From the NCBI RefSeq assembly GCF_003970695.1, contig NZ_CP034570.1, forward strand, positions 2,170,001 through 2,234,000: 64,000 nucleotides of DNA, in the 5' to 3' direction. The notes beneath the pieces were generated by a model. The model made no database searches and had not been told where the DNA came from. It saw nothing but the letters and a program-made list of their open reading frames with translations. The stretch comes from Maribacter sp. MJ134. GTDB lineage: Bacteria > Bacteroidota > Bacteroidia > Flavobacteriales > Flavobacteriaceae. Made by a program: the position numbers and the translations under genes. Positions 56,501 to 64,000 of the stretch are shown here, one piece after another (within the stretch, counting starts at the first letter, position 1; the number at the start of each line of letters is the position of its first letter).

Positions 56501-59500
56501 GGTACCCATTCTAAGGAAACCAACCAATGGTGTAGAACTATCCGCATAATCACTATCCACAATTTTTTCCGCATGCATGAACATCTTCAAGTTCTTGTAT
56601 TGCCTAATGTCGATATTCAAATTCTTGAAAACCCCTCTGGAATCTTGTGCCTCTAAATTCTCTACCAACAAAGAAAGTGATTGCTCGTTCTGACGAATAA
56701 TCGTGTTATTATTGTTCAACTGTTCCCTGACAACACCTGGAGGCAACACATAGGGAATTGGGATTCTACCACTGTTCTCCTCTATGTTTACCGTATTCAC
56801 GTCTAAAGTAGTACCGTCATCGGCAGGGTTATCGTCAATATTCACATCTTGAAGCGTCTTGGTATACGTTCTCCAGTCGCCGCGCACCAAATCTAAAGTA
56901 GCAAAACGTAGTACGGTTGGACTATTAAAGCCTGTCATGTACATACGCATAAAGCTAATGGACCTAAAATCGGTGATACCTCCGACCGCATCGGTGAAAT
57001 CGCTTAAAGGAATTTTATATTGTATCCACCTACGGTTCAATTGGTCGCCGTTTGGCAGCTCTGGCGTTATACCTTCCTTGATATCCGTTACGTACTTATC
57101 ATTAATCGTAGTATTCGGTTTAATTTCTATGCGGTACTCATAATAACTGTTCACCGTGTTCATTGTCAAATCCCTGTCAATATCCTCTACATCCGGTAAG
57201 GTGGTGGACCCACGGTTGGTATTGGTCACCTGCACTGGGGAGTTTCCGTCGGGATTATTAAAATCCAAGTAACGTTCTAGAATTCCGCCTTCCCTGTTCA
57301 AGTAATACTGATAGTTGTCCAATGCAGGGTCTTCCCCGGGATTACTATCATAAATGGCTGCTTCGGCCGCGTCGTTTAAGCCATCAAAACCTATGTCCTG
57401 TAAAGCCCTATTGGGTTCACTGGCATCAAAAGCATAGACCAGTGATTGCGTTGCAGGCACCTCTCCCCAAGAAGTAGGCGCTACAAAATCGTTACTATCC
57501 ACCCCGGGAAGTCCGTTTTCATATTGTTTTTTACCATCTCGCAAGACATCCTCCGAAATATTCCCCAGGTTCAATACCAATTCCCCGGGCGTTGTGGCCT
57601 CCCCATCAACATAAGGATCTAAAACCCAAAATTGCACAAACTCCACATTGGCCTGCTCAAAATTTGTGCTGCTCAAGGAACGCATAATTCCACCCCATTT
57701 CTCTGAAGGTGGCGCACTGGTAAAATTAGGATTGTTATTGTAAGGTCCTTTTAAATTTGGATAGTATGCCATATCCAAAGTTCCCTGAACCGTGGTCTGC
57801 CCTTGGGCAATATCTACTTGAGGAAAAACCTCATCTATGAATACCCTACGAGTAGGGTTTGTAGAAATATCATTATCGCTGATGCCATCAGGTCTTTGAT
57901 TGGTATAGAAAATAGGGTCAATCGTATACCAAGCCATTTTAGCCCTGCCAAAACCATTTTCCAAGTTTGCAGGGTCTTCCGGAGAACTACCCGCTAGTTG
58001 TCCACCAGGAGCAAACTCCAGAGGTGTACTTGCTAGGGTCCATCCTAAGGATGCCCTAATATCTATGAGCGCCTGTGCGCCTTCGAAATCGTCAAGATAA
58101 GTAGTCGTTTCCCCTTGAAAATCAGCATTTTTAGGGGAATTCGGTTTTAACCATGCTATCTCGGCACGTACGGATAGGTTAGATGGAACATCCGTATCTA
58201 TATTCGGAAGTTTGTTCACCATCCTTGTTAACCAAGGAACCTCGGTAGAAAAATTACCGTTTAGTCCAAAAATCGTATTATTTACAGGTTCTACTCCAAA
58301 GTTTGATTTTTGAGTCAACGGCCTTTCGTTCAGATTTAAAAGTGTACCGCCGAGCACGAAGTTCTTATTAATTTGATGTTCCACATTGATACCGGTAAAG
58401 CGCCTTGTTTGTTGGCCAAAGACTGCATTGTTCTCTACAGAGATATTAATGGGCGTATTTGAAGCCTCCAAACTAGGGTCAAGAATCTGTACGGTACCCG
58501 CCTGATAATTTACCGTATAATCGATACCTTCTTGTAACTGTCTTCCCCCTGCGGTAACACGAACAGAACCCCTAGGCACATTAAATGCCCCGATGGGAAT
58601 ACCATTACTTCCTTCTGCTTTATACCTACCTTTTAAAAGAAATTTATTTTTCTCGGGATCTTGTAATGCCGCAGCTTTTGTGAGTTCGTACATATCCCTG
58701 AATACATACTGGTCTTGATTTGCGTTATACGCCGATGGGTTGTTATATTGGTCCGCATTTCCGTTTTCCAAGGTCTGGAAAAGAAACTCCCCAAAAGGTT
58801 CCACTTTCGTGAACACAATACGCCCACCCTGTGTGTCTATGGTAATTCCCGGAATAAAATCAAAGAAACCATCACCTCCAGGTTGTATATCGTTGTAAAC
58901 ATTTAACCGATCTAGGTTAAAGACATCTAAAAGAATACGTTCCTGTAAGCCATCTGGCCAACCGGTTCCCGGACCTTCTTCAACCGGTGTAATGTAGTTA
59001 CGAGGTGTAGGGTCAGAGTAGAGAATATTCATTTTAAAGTCGTCCTGACTTAATCTAAAGGCACCCGTTGCGTAAATATTCTTCATCATCAAATCCCAGA
59101 TAGGATCGCTAATGTTGGTAATATTACTTTTCAAGAGCTTTAAAACCAACGTATTATTTTCAATAATCGGGTTGGCTCCTCCAGAAATTGTAGTTGCATC
59201 CAAACCACCGTTCGCAAATTCTCCCACCTGAAAAACCTCTCCTTGAAAAGTATACTGGTACGCAACAGCTAAAACCTCATCGTTACTCAAACGCTGGTTC
59301 AATGAGATATACCCCAATTGGGTATTAAAATCATAATCACGCCCCTGTTCCAACTTTCTAGCGTTCTCTAAAATAGCGTAATCAAAACCTTGGTTAGGGT
59401 TATAACCTGCGGCAAAACTACCCGCATTAAATCCACTTTCAACGGTGGCTATATCCCTGATGTTGTCCGTTAAGGCTCCCCCTGCGCCAATAAGTGCTGG

Positions 59501-60682
59501 GTCAAAATCATTCGCATTGTTCCTTGGTCTTAAATCGGCAACATTATTGAAGAATCCTGCACCAGCACCATTATTCTGACCTACTCTGGTTTTGGTTTCA
59601 TCAGCTTCCCCTAAATCCTGTAGCGCCACTACGTTTCGCACGTTAAGGGTTTGTTGGCTCCTATTAGTTACCCAGACTTCTAGTCTCGTTATCTGTATTT
59701 GACTCTGTATGTAAGGGTATTGTGCCAAAGCTTGGTCGTAACTATCCCTAAAGAATTGTGCTAAAAAGAAGTGCTTGTCCTCGTCATAATCCAGCGCGGT
59801 GATATTAAATTCGTTCAAAGTTCCTCCACCTTGGGCAACTACAGTATTGTTCTGTGAACGCTGCTCGGAAAATACGGCGGTCACCGTTGTTTTCCCAAAT
59901 TGTAACTGGGTCTTTACACCGAACAAGCTTTGTGCGCCCTGAATGAGCGAACTATTTAAGGGCATATTAACGTTACCCACTTCGATTTTTCTGATAATGT
60001 CGTCCTCGGTGGGCGTGTAATCCAACTTTACAATATTTTGAAAGTCGAACGTGGCCTCTGTATCGTAATTTGCGGTAACCTGTAAACGCTCTCCGATTTT
60101 TCCCAGCATACTTAAGCTAATACGCTGATCAAAATCAAAAGACAGGTTTGTCCTATTTCTGGGGGATAAAGCAGGATTATCGTTCTTTTGCCAAATGACA
60201 CCAAGATCCATAGCAACGGAACCCTGTGGAATTACCTCTATGGTGTTTCCTCCAAAAACAGATTGAAAAAAGTCGTTGTTCACATAAAAGTTAGGCAGTA
60301 GATTTTTTCTTGCTTCCTCGCTCCCCTCCTTTTTGCCAGAATAAGCATCCGATTTTTCTTTGAAATAAGACTTGATGCCTTCTTTTCTAATTAAATCATA
60401 ATACTGGGCCGGTGTTAAAATTATGGGATAACCAATATCGAATTCGCCTACACTTTCATTGTAGATGTACCTATCTAAATTAGCATCATAAATGTATTTG
60501 GAAACGATGCTGTCCGGATTCTCAAGGACAATTCTACCTAGATCAAAACCGGTCTTTACGGAGTCTACCTCTTGCTCATCTGTTTCTTGCGCAACGGAAA
60601 CCGCCATCGAAGCAAAAAATAGAATGAATAGGAAGGTTGACTTAAAAGTTATTTTAAGAATTTTTGTTGCCCCTTGTTTCAA
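53504..60682 (-). CDS. sprA: T9SS outer-membrane translocon protein SprA
   Basis: A 2392-residue outer-membrane protein, the SprA (Sov) channel through which T9SS cargos cross the outer membrane. A signal peptide ends near VAQE (about residue 31). Early blocks such as NLLPNFYVNNDFFQSVFGG and SFDFDQRISLSMLGKIGERL are characteristic, and the end LRYNFGN is a barrel-closing strand with terminal aromatic residues. Length agrees with known SprA proteins (about 2400). It starts 5 nt after the ruvA stop and is translated from the same unit. PorP/SprF and adhesin genes elsewhere in the window are its likely clients or partners. No frameshift is seen over 7 kb. Confidence 0.96.
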   Translation of the reverse strand: MKQGATKILKITFKSTFLFILFFASMAVSVAQETDEQEVDSVKTGFDLGRIVLENPDSIVSKYIYDANLDRYIYNESVGEFDIGYPIILTPAQYYDLIRKEGIKSYFKEKSDAYSGKKEGSEEARKNLLPNFYVNNDFFQSVFGGNTIEVIPQGSVAMDLGVIWQKNDNPALSPRNRTNLSFDFDQRISLSMLGKIGERLQVTANYDTEATFDFQNIVKLDYTPTEDDIIRKIEVGNVNMPLNSSLIQGAQSLFGVKTQLQFGKTTVTAVFSEQRSQNNTVVAQGGGTLNEFNITALDYDEDKHFFLAQFFRDSYDQALAQYPYIQSQIQITRLEVWVTNRSQQTLNVRNVVALQDLGEADETKTRVGQNNGAGAGFFNNVADLRPRNNANDFDPALIGAGGALTDNIRDIATVESGFNAGSFAAGYNPNQGFDYAILENARKLEQGRDYDFNTQLGYISLNQRLSNDEVLAVAYQYTFQGEVFQVGEFANGGLDATTISGGANPIIENNTLVLKLLKSNITNISDPIWDLMMKNIYATGAFRLSQDDFKMNILYSDPTPRNYITPVEEGPGTGWPDGLQERILLDVFNLDRLNVYNDIQPGGDGFFDFIPGITIDTQGGRIVFTKVEPFGEFLFQTLENGNADQYNNPSAYNANQDQYVFRDMYELTKAAALQDPEKNKFLLKGRYKAEGSNGIPIGAFNVPRGSVRVTAGGRQLQEGIDYTVNYQAGTVQILDPSLEASNTPINISVENNAVFGQQTRRFTGINVEHQINKNFVLGGTLLNLNERPLTQKSNFGVEPVNNTIFGLNGNFSTEVPWLTRMVNKLPNIDTDVPSNLSVRAEIAWLKPNSPKNADFQGETTTYLDDFEGAQALIDIRASLGWTLASTPLEFAPGGQLAGSSPEDPANLENGFGRAKMAWYTIDPIFYTNQRPDGISDNDISTNPTRRVFIDEVFPQVDIAQGQTTVQGTLDMAYYPNLKGPYNNNPNFTSAPPSEKWGGIMRSLSSTNFEQANVEFVQFWVLDPYVDGEATTPGELVLNLGNISEDVLRDGKKQYENGLPGVDSNDFVAPTSWGEVPATQSLVYAFDASEPNRALQDIGFDGLNDAAEAAIYDSNPGEDPALDNYQYYLNREGGILERYLDFNNPDGNSPVQVTNTNRGSTTLPDVEDIDRDLTMNTVNSYYEYRIEIKPNTTINDKYVTDIKEGITPELPNGDQLNRRWIQYKIPLSDFTDAVGGITDFRSISFMRMYMTGFNSPTVLRFATLDLVRGDWRTYTKTLQDVNIDDNPADDGTTLDVNTVNIEENSGRIPIPYVLPPGVVREQLNNNNTIIRQNEQSLSLLVENLEAQDSRGVFKNLNIDIRQYKNLKMFMHAEKIVDSDYADSSTPLVGFLRMGTDFSQNFYQIELPLQFTPFNAASESEIWPEVNEMDIDLSDLNKVKSLWIQGGDLSEVRFFEVENGEVFPVNEFDVRTPGRIRIGIRGNPSLGSIRSIMVGIKNQDNLPARGEVWFNELRLAGLDNNGGYAAVAAVDANIADFANVTATGSTSTSGFGSIDQMPNERAREDATSYDVVTNINVGQLLPKKWGIQLPFNYGISEQIITPEFDPVYDDLKLDDLIDAAPDEEAAEEIREQAEDYTKRTSINLIGVRKDRGEEAEENFYDIENFTFNYSYNETEHRDFEIAELRDQNINTGFVYNHSFDPVEVAPFAKKDSLFNGKYWKWLKDLNLNLLPASISLNSNINRQFNAQRFRDVREEGVDRLELPELQQRNYLFNWQYAVNYNLTKSLRLNLTASNNNIVRNYFEEEGNPRSDIDEALGLWDGFFDIGEPNRHSQEMQLNYELPFAKIPALDFINAQYTYTSNFDWQRGGDALAEVAQISLNDPNAQINTIQNANTHALTASLTMQKFYDLIGLKKRETATKKSTRPVRRDKAGILADGEEKIEKKTSGLFNTVVDIVTMVKRLNINYNENNGTVLPGYTQSVGFIGTARPTIGFVFGSQADVRFEAARNGWLTAFPEFNEQFIKRTNKQLNITATAQPTRDLTIDLVADRQFSNSYQENFNIDLDADDPYQVQLGNNFGSFSISTMMIGTAFGKSDEFDSANFQKFKDNRITIANRLVSDRGETPGTLDDDGFPQRYGKTQQDVLLPAFFAAYTGQDVDRVNLDAFRDIPIPNWNIKFTGLMKNKWFKKKFKRFSLSHGYRASYSINSFQTNLEKQNTTTDPETLDVLPDNIINNVVLTDQFNPLMRVDFEMKNSVSVLAEVRTDRALSLSFDNNLMTEINGKEYTVGLGYRIKDVKFVTNIGGNKTRLKGDLNLKADVTLRDNITIIRNLDIDNNQITSGQNLLSIKFTADYALSKQLNALFFYDHSFSQFAVSTAFPQTTINAGFTLRYNFGN

Positions 60683-60687
60683 ACTTG

Positions 60688-61269
60688 TTACAAATTTTTG
60701 AGCGCGAGTTTTATTATGTTTTCTACGCTTAGAGATGAATCCTGGGAGATTACCTTATCTACAACCTTTTCGGCTTGTCTTCTAGCAAATCCTAGAACCT
60801 CTAAAGCAGATAACGCTTCATCTTTATTTGTATTGTTTTGAGTTAGGGAAACTTCGTCTATATCGTATACTTTTAAAACCTTGTCCCTTAAATCCAAAAT
60901 TACGCGTTGGGCCGTTTTTGCACCAATGCCCTTAATGCTTTGGATGGTGGGCGCATCTCCGTTAGCAATTGCGTCTCTAATTTGAGCTGGACTTAAAGAG
61001 GATAACATGGTTCTTGCGGTACTGGCACCGATACCTGAAACCGATAGCAGTAGACGAAATATTTGTCGTTCAGATTTTTCGGCGAAACCAAACAGTGTAT
61101 GCGAATCTTCCTTTACCTGAAGGTGAGTGTACAAACTGATCAATTCACCTTCTTGAATCTTAGAAAACGTATGCAAGGAGATATTTACAAAATATCCTAC
61201 CCCGGCGCACTCTATAATTACGTCCGTTGGGTTCTTTTCTACCAGTTTTCCTTTAAGGTGATGAATCAT
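60688..61269 (-). CDS. ruvA: Holliday junction branch-migration protein RuvA
   Basis: A 193-residue protein with the three RuvA domains: the OB fold (1 to about 63, MIHHLKGKLVEKNPTDVIIE), the helix-hairpin-helix domain (about 64-140, LLSVSGIGASTARTML and SIKGIGAKTAQRVILDLRDK) and the C-terminal RuvB-binding helices (about 146-193, ALSALEVLGFARRQAEKVV). It binds four-way junctions as a tetramer and positions the RuvB motor. ruvB and ruvC are not adjacent. It lies between maeB (74 nt) and sprA (5 nt), an arrangement I recall as common in Flavobacteriia. Confidence 0.96.
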   Translation of the reverse strand: MIHHLKGKLVEKNPTDVIIECAGVGYFVNISLHTFSKIQEGELISLYTHLQVKEDSHTLFGFAEKSERQIFRLLLSVSGIGASTARTMLSSLSPAQIRDAIANGDAPTIQSIKGIGAKTAQRVILDLRDKVLKVYDIDEVSLTQNNTNKDEALSALEVLGFARRQAEKVVDKVISQDSSLSVENIIKLALKNL

Positions 61270-61343
61270 TGGTTAAATTCAGGTTTAAAAATCCAGTTCA
61301 AGTTCAATGCCTAACGATTGATTTTAAACTTATATACTGCTTA

Positions 61344-63638
61344 CTATCTTAGGGATTTTGCTTTCTTTCTTTTTTCTCTTTCTTGGGCATCGATAACCGC
61401 TACGGCCGTCATATTGACAATTTCGTCAACACTTGCCCCGAGCTGCATGATATGTACCGATTTCCGGAGGCCTACCATAATTGGACCTATAGAGTCCGCT
61501 CCGTTCAATTCTTTCAGTAATTTATATGTAATGTTCGCGGATTCAAGATTTGGAAAGATCAGTGTATTCACTTTTCTACCCGCTAGCTTAGAAAATGGAA
61601 ATTGACTCTCGTGAAGTTCCCTGTTCAATGCAAAATCTGTTTGAATTTCCCCATCTACAACTAAACTTGGATTTGTTTCATGTAAGATTTCCACAGCCCT
61701 GCGCACTTTTTTAGCGTTGGGGTGGGATGAAGACCCAAAATTCGCATAACTAAGAAGCGCCAAGACAGGGTCAAATCCAAAGGTTGCCGCTACGTTAGCG
61801 GTCATTTGTGCTATTTCTGCAATTTCTTCTGCATTAGGTTCAATATTAATGGAAGTATCCGCTAAAAACAAGGGACCCCTGTCCGTAATCATAATGTTTA
61901 CCGTAGATACCTTTTTTACATTGGCGGCACGGCCAATAACTTCTAAAATTGGTTTAACCACCGTAGGATAAGCCCTGGAGTATCCGGATATCATTCCATC
62001 CGCATCGCCCTCTAGAACCATCATTGCCCCAAAGTAATTACGTTCCTTCATTTTTATCTTGGCACTGTACAGTGTAGTACCGTTTCGCTTTCTGCTTTCC
62101 CAATATTTTGTCGCATAACGTATATGTCGTTCATCAAATTCTTTGGACAAGGGATCCACAATAGGAATATCGGCATCGAATTCCAATTCCTTTTTAAGCT
62201 CTACTATAATTTCTTTTCTTCCCAATAGAATGGGTTCTGCAATCCCCTCTTCATACACAATTTGCGCAGCCTTTAAAACATCCAATTGGTCCGCCTCCGC
62301 AAAAACGATTCTCTTTGTATTCGATTTTGCCCTGCTGTGCAATAATCTAACCACCTTATTATCATTACCCGAACGTTGTAACAGCTCTTCTTCATAGCGT
62401 TGCCAGTCTTCTATTGGGGCATTCGCCACACCGCTTTCCATAGCAGCCTTAGCCACAGCGGGCGGAATTTTAGCGATGAGTCGTTGATCAAAAGGTTTCG
62501 GAATGATATAATCCTTTCCGAAGGTTAATCTGGTTTCTCCGTAGGCAATATTTACCTGCTCCGGAACGGGCTCCTTGGTCAGTTCTGCCAAGGCTTTTAC
62601 CGCAGCCATTTTCATTGCTTCATTAATGGAGGTAGCCCTGACGTCCAAAGCACCCCTAAAAATAAAAGGAAATCCAAGCACATTGTTCACTTGGTTAGGA
62701 TGGTCCGATCTTCCCGTGGCCATAATAATATCCTTCCTTGTCTTACATGCCAGCTCATAAGGTATTTCAGGGTCTGGGTTGGCCATGGCAAAAACAATGG
62801 GGTTCGGTGCCATTGAGGTAAGCATTTCCGGAGAAACGATATTGGCAATGGATAGGCCTACAAAAACGTCGGCATCTTTCATTGCCTCTTCCAGCGTATC
62901 GATTTTTCTGTCAGACGCAAACTCCAATTTCTCCGTGGACAGATTTGCCCTGTCACTGCGGATAACACCCTTACTATCCAACATGACTATGTTTTTTGGA
63001 CTTGCTCCAAAGGCTTTGTAGAGTCGCGTACAGGAAACTGCCGCGGCACCTGCGCCGCTAACTACAATTTTAACCTCACTTATCTTCTTTCCTGTAAGCT
63101 CTAAGGCATTCAATAACGCCGCAGCGGATATAATTGCCGTACCATGCTGATCATCGTGCATTACGGGAATGTCAAGCTCTTCCTTTAATCGTCGTTCAAT
63201 TTCAAATGCTTCCGGAGCCTTGATATCTTCCAAGTTGATTCCACCAAAGGTAGGAGCAATCATTTTTACAGTTTCCACGAACTTATCTACATCTTCGGTA
63301 TCCAATTCAATATCAATACCATCGATATCCGCAAAAATCTTAAAAAGCAAACTTTTCCCCTCCATAACGGGTTTAGATGCTTCTGGACCGATATTTCCCA
63401 ATCCTAAAACGGCAGTTCCGTTAGAGATGACTGCTACAATATTTCCCTTAGCCGTATATTTATATACATTCTCCTTATCCTTTGCGATTTCCAAACAGGG
63501 CTCTGCAACCCCTGGCGAGTAAGCCAAAGCTAAATCTCTCTGCGTGCTGTACGGTTTAGTCGGTACTATTTTTATCTTTCCCGGTTGTGGTTTAGCGTGA
63601 TAAATTAGTGCCTCCCTGCGTTGCTTCTGATTGCTCAT
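61344..63638 (-). CDS. maeB: NADP-dependent malic enzyme MaeB (malic enzyme-PTA fusion)
   Basis: A 764-residue enzyme that decarboxylates malate to pyruvate. The N-terminal malic enzyme part (1 to about 425) has RDLALAYSPGVAEPCLEI, the metal-site segment MHDDQHGTAIISAAALLNAL and the nucleotide-binding VVSGAGAAAVSCTRL. The C-terminal part (about 430-764) is a phosphotransacetylase-like domain (LLSYANFGSSSHP, VGLRKSVHIMQLGASVDEIV). In characterised MaeB proteins this domain is regulatory and lacks acetyltransferase activity. Start ATG 63638. A -7 element lies upstream, and ruvA and sprA follow in the same direction. Confidence 0.95.
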   Translation of the reverse strand: MSNQKQRREALIYHAKPQPGKIKIVPTKPYSTQRDLALAYSPGVAEPCLEIAKDKENVYKYTAKGNIVAVISNGTAVLGLGNIGPEASKPVMEGKSLLFKIFADIDGIDIELDTEDVDKFVETVKMIAPTFGGINLEDIKAPEAFEIERRLKEELDIPVMHDDQHGTAIISAAALLNALELTGKKISEVKIVVSGAGAAAVSCTRLYKAFGASPKNIVMLDSKGVIRSDRANLSTEKLEFASDRKIDTLEEAMKDADVFVGLSIANIVSPEMLTSMAPNPIVFAMANPDPEIPYELACKTRKDIIMATGRSDHPNQVNNVLGFPFIFRGALDVRATSINEAMKMAAVKALAELTKEPVPEQVNIAYGETRLTFGKDYIIPKPFDQRLIAKIPPAVAKAAMESGVANAPIEDWQRYEEELLQRSGNDNKVVRLLHSRAKSNTKRIVFAEADQLDVLKAAQIVYEEGIAEPILLGRKEIIVELKKELEFDADIPIVDPLSKEFDERHIRYATKYWESRKRNGTTLYSAKIKMKERNYFGAMMVLEGDADGMISGYSRAYPTVVKPILEVIGRAANVKKVSTVNIMITDRGPLFLADTSINIEPNAEEIAEIAQMTANVAATFGFDPVLALLSYANFGSSSHPNAKKVRRAVEILHETNPSLVVDGEIQTDFALNRELHESQFPFSKLAGRKVNTLIFPNLESANITYKLLKELNGADSIGPIMVGLRKSVHIMQLGASVDEIVNMTAVAVIDAQEREKRKKAKSLR

Positions 63639-63657
63639 CTAGTGTAGTTTATTAAAA

Positions 63658-63665
63658 CAAATTTA
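63658..63665 (-). promoter_or_regulatory. putative -7 element for maeB
   Basis: The minus strand reads TAAATTTG (exact TAnnTTTG), 19 nt before the maeB ATG. A TTG at standard -33 spacing is missing. Confidence 0.45.
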
Positions 63666-63722
63666 GGGGTATTCTTTGGAAAAGCAGAATCTCCCCAAAG
63701 GTTTAAAACAAAAATTTAATTG

Positions 63723-63748
63723 CAATTTTCTTCAGTTGAAGAAAATTG
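63723..63748. repeat. 26-nt perfect palindrome between the MFS gene and maeB
   Basis: CAATTTTCTTCA (63723-63734), GT, TGAAGAAAATTG (63737-63748). The 12-nt arms match without error. On the minus strand it falls 7 nt after the MFS stop and is followed by AT-rich DNA with TTTTTGTTTT, so it may act as a terminator for the MFS gene or as an operator. Confidence 0.8.
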
Positions 63749-63754
63749 TACCAA

Positions 63755-64000
63755 TCACTCAGAATTATTGGGAACATTAAGGCGCATGGCCAAAATTGCA
63801 CTAATGATGAAGAAGGCTCCTGCAAATAGGATAGCATTTATAGCGCTTCCTCCAAGTAAATATTTATAAATAGGTCCAAAAGTCAGCGTTTCTATGCCCA
63901 TTGGAATAACGATCATCATATTTAAAATACCCATATAAACACCACGTCTATCCTGCGGAACAACCTTTGACACCATGGTATAGGGAATACCCATCATAGC
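63755..64000 (-). CDS. MFS transporter, SLC45-like sugar symporter type (N-terminus outside window)
   Basis: Only the last 81 residues are present; the frame continues through the window edge. Two helices are visible (about 24-42 and 51-72), along with MMGIPYTMVSKVVPQDRRGVY and the following MGILNMMIVIPMGIETL. The sequence agrees with the C-terminal end of SLC45-type sugar/cation symporters of Bacteroidota. An in-frame ATG at 63997 is not the start, because homologues run far upstream. The substrate cannot be named from this fragment. Confidence 0.75.
   Translation of the reverse strand, partial: AMMGIPYTMVSKVVPQDRRGVYMGILNMMIVIPMGIETLTFGPIYKYLLGGSAINAILFAGAFFIISAILAMRLNVPNNSE

Overview
The window looks like chromosomal DNA of a marine-type member of the Flavobacteriaceae (Bacteroidota). 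The evidence is a sprA-type type IX secretion system (T9SS) translocon, PorP/SprF proteins, a giant adhesin with a gliding-type C-terminal sorting domain, the FolK-deoxynucleoside kinase fusion, moderately AT-rich DNA, and promoters that fit the Bacteroidota consensus (TTTG, 18-20 nt spacer, TAnnTTTG). Genes are packed tightly. No stretch above about 300 bases lacks a gene; the largest gap (13271-13543) separates two divergent genes. I see no phage, insertion sequence, CRISPR array, integron or defence system.

Layout. 1-4809 (minus): sppA, a queuosine-precursor transporter and an AsmA-like protein cut by the window edge. 4881-9397: folK-dNK fusion, a SpoU-type RNA methyltransferase and mutS. 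9461-9817: tRNA-Gly(GCC) and tRNA-Leu(UAA) with a promoter, a GC-rich palindrome and a terminator. 9851-15451: fused isobutyryl-CoA mutase IcmF, a SanA-like protein and an atypical Nramp-family transporter. 15477-23553 (minus): a T9SS surface module of Calx-beta adhesin, PorP/SprF and OmpA/PD40 protein. 23696-28126: fabD, then a sensor kinase/LytTR regulator/gamma-carbonic anhydrase operon. 28328-34932: VWA lipoprotein, a second PorP/SprF, a triple-domain Nfu protein, dodecin, a DUF255 thioredoxin-domain protein and an MscS channel. 34985-35659: tsaB.

35740-45288 (minus) is an eight-gene MacAB-TolC-like export operon. The unit [permease A - permease B - adaptor] occurs twice, with one ATPase gene between the copies and one TolC at the end. 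45404-50743 (minus) is a cytochrome oxidase region (heme O synthase, two subunit III proteins, subunit IV; then, after a terminator, a cysteine-free thioredoxin-fold-like protein, SCO, DUF420 and a tiny CxxC membrane protein). 50858-51736 is a secreted metallo-beta-lactamase-fold protein. 51816-63638 (minus) runs maeB - ruvA - sprA - gcvH - vanZ - tonB, with a strong promoter in front of gcvH. The window ends inside an MFS transporter gene.

How the parts fit: SprA forms the outer-membrane T9SS channel, and the adhesin at 18403-23553 carries a type-B T9SS sorting domain, so it is a likely SprA cargo with its own PorP/SprF and OmpA partners. The most distinctive system is the duplicated MacAB-like operon. 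Other points of interest are an Nramp homologue without the metal-binding motifs, subunit III with a soluble insertion of about 140 residues, and the uncharacterised cox-linked proteins. Nothing here is clearly a wholly new system; the candidates are ranked in the findings.
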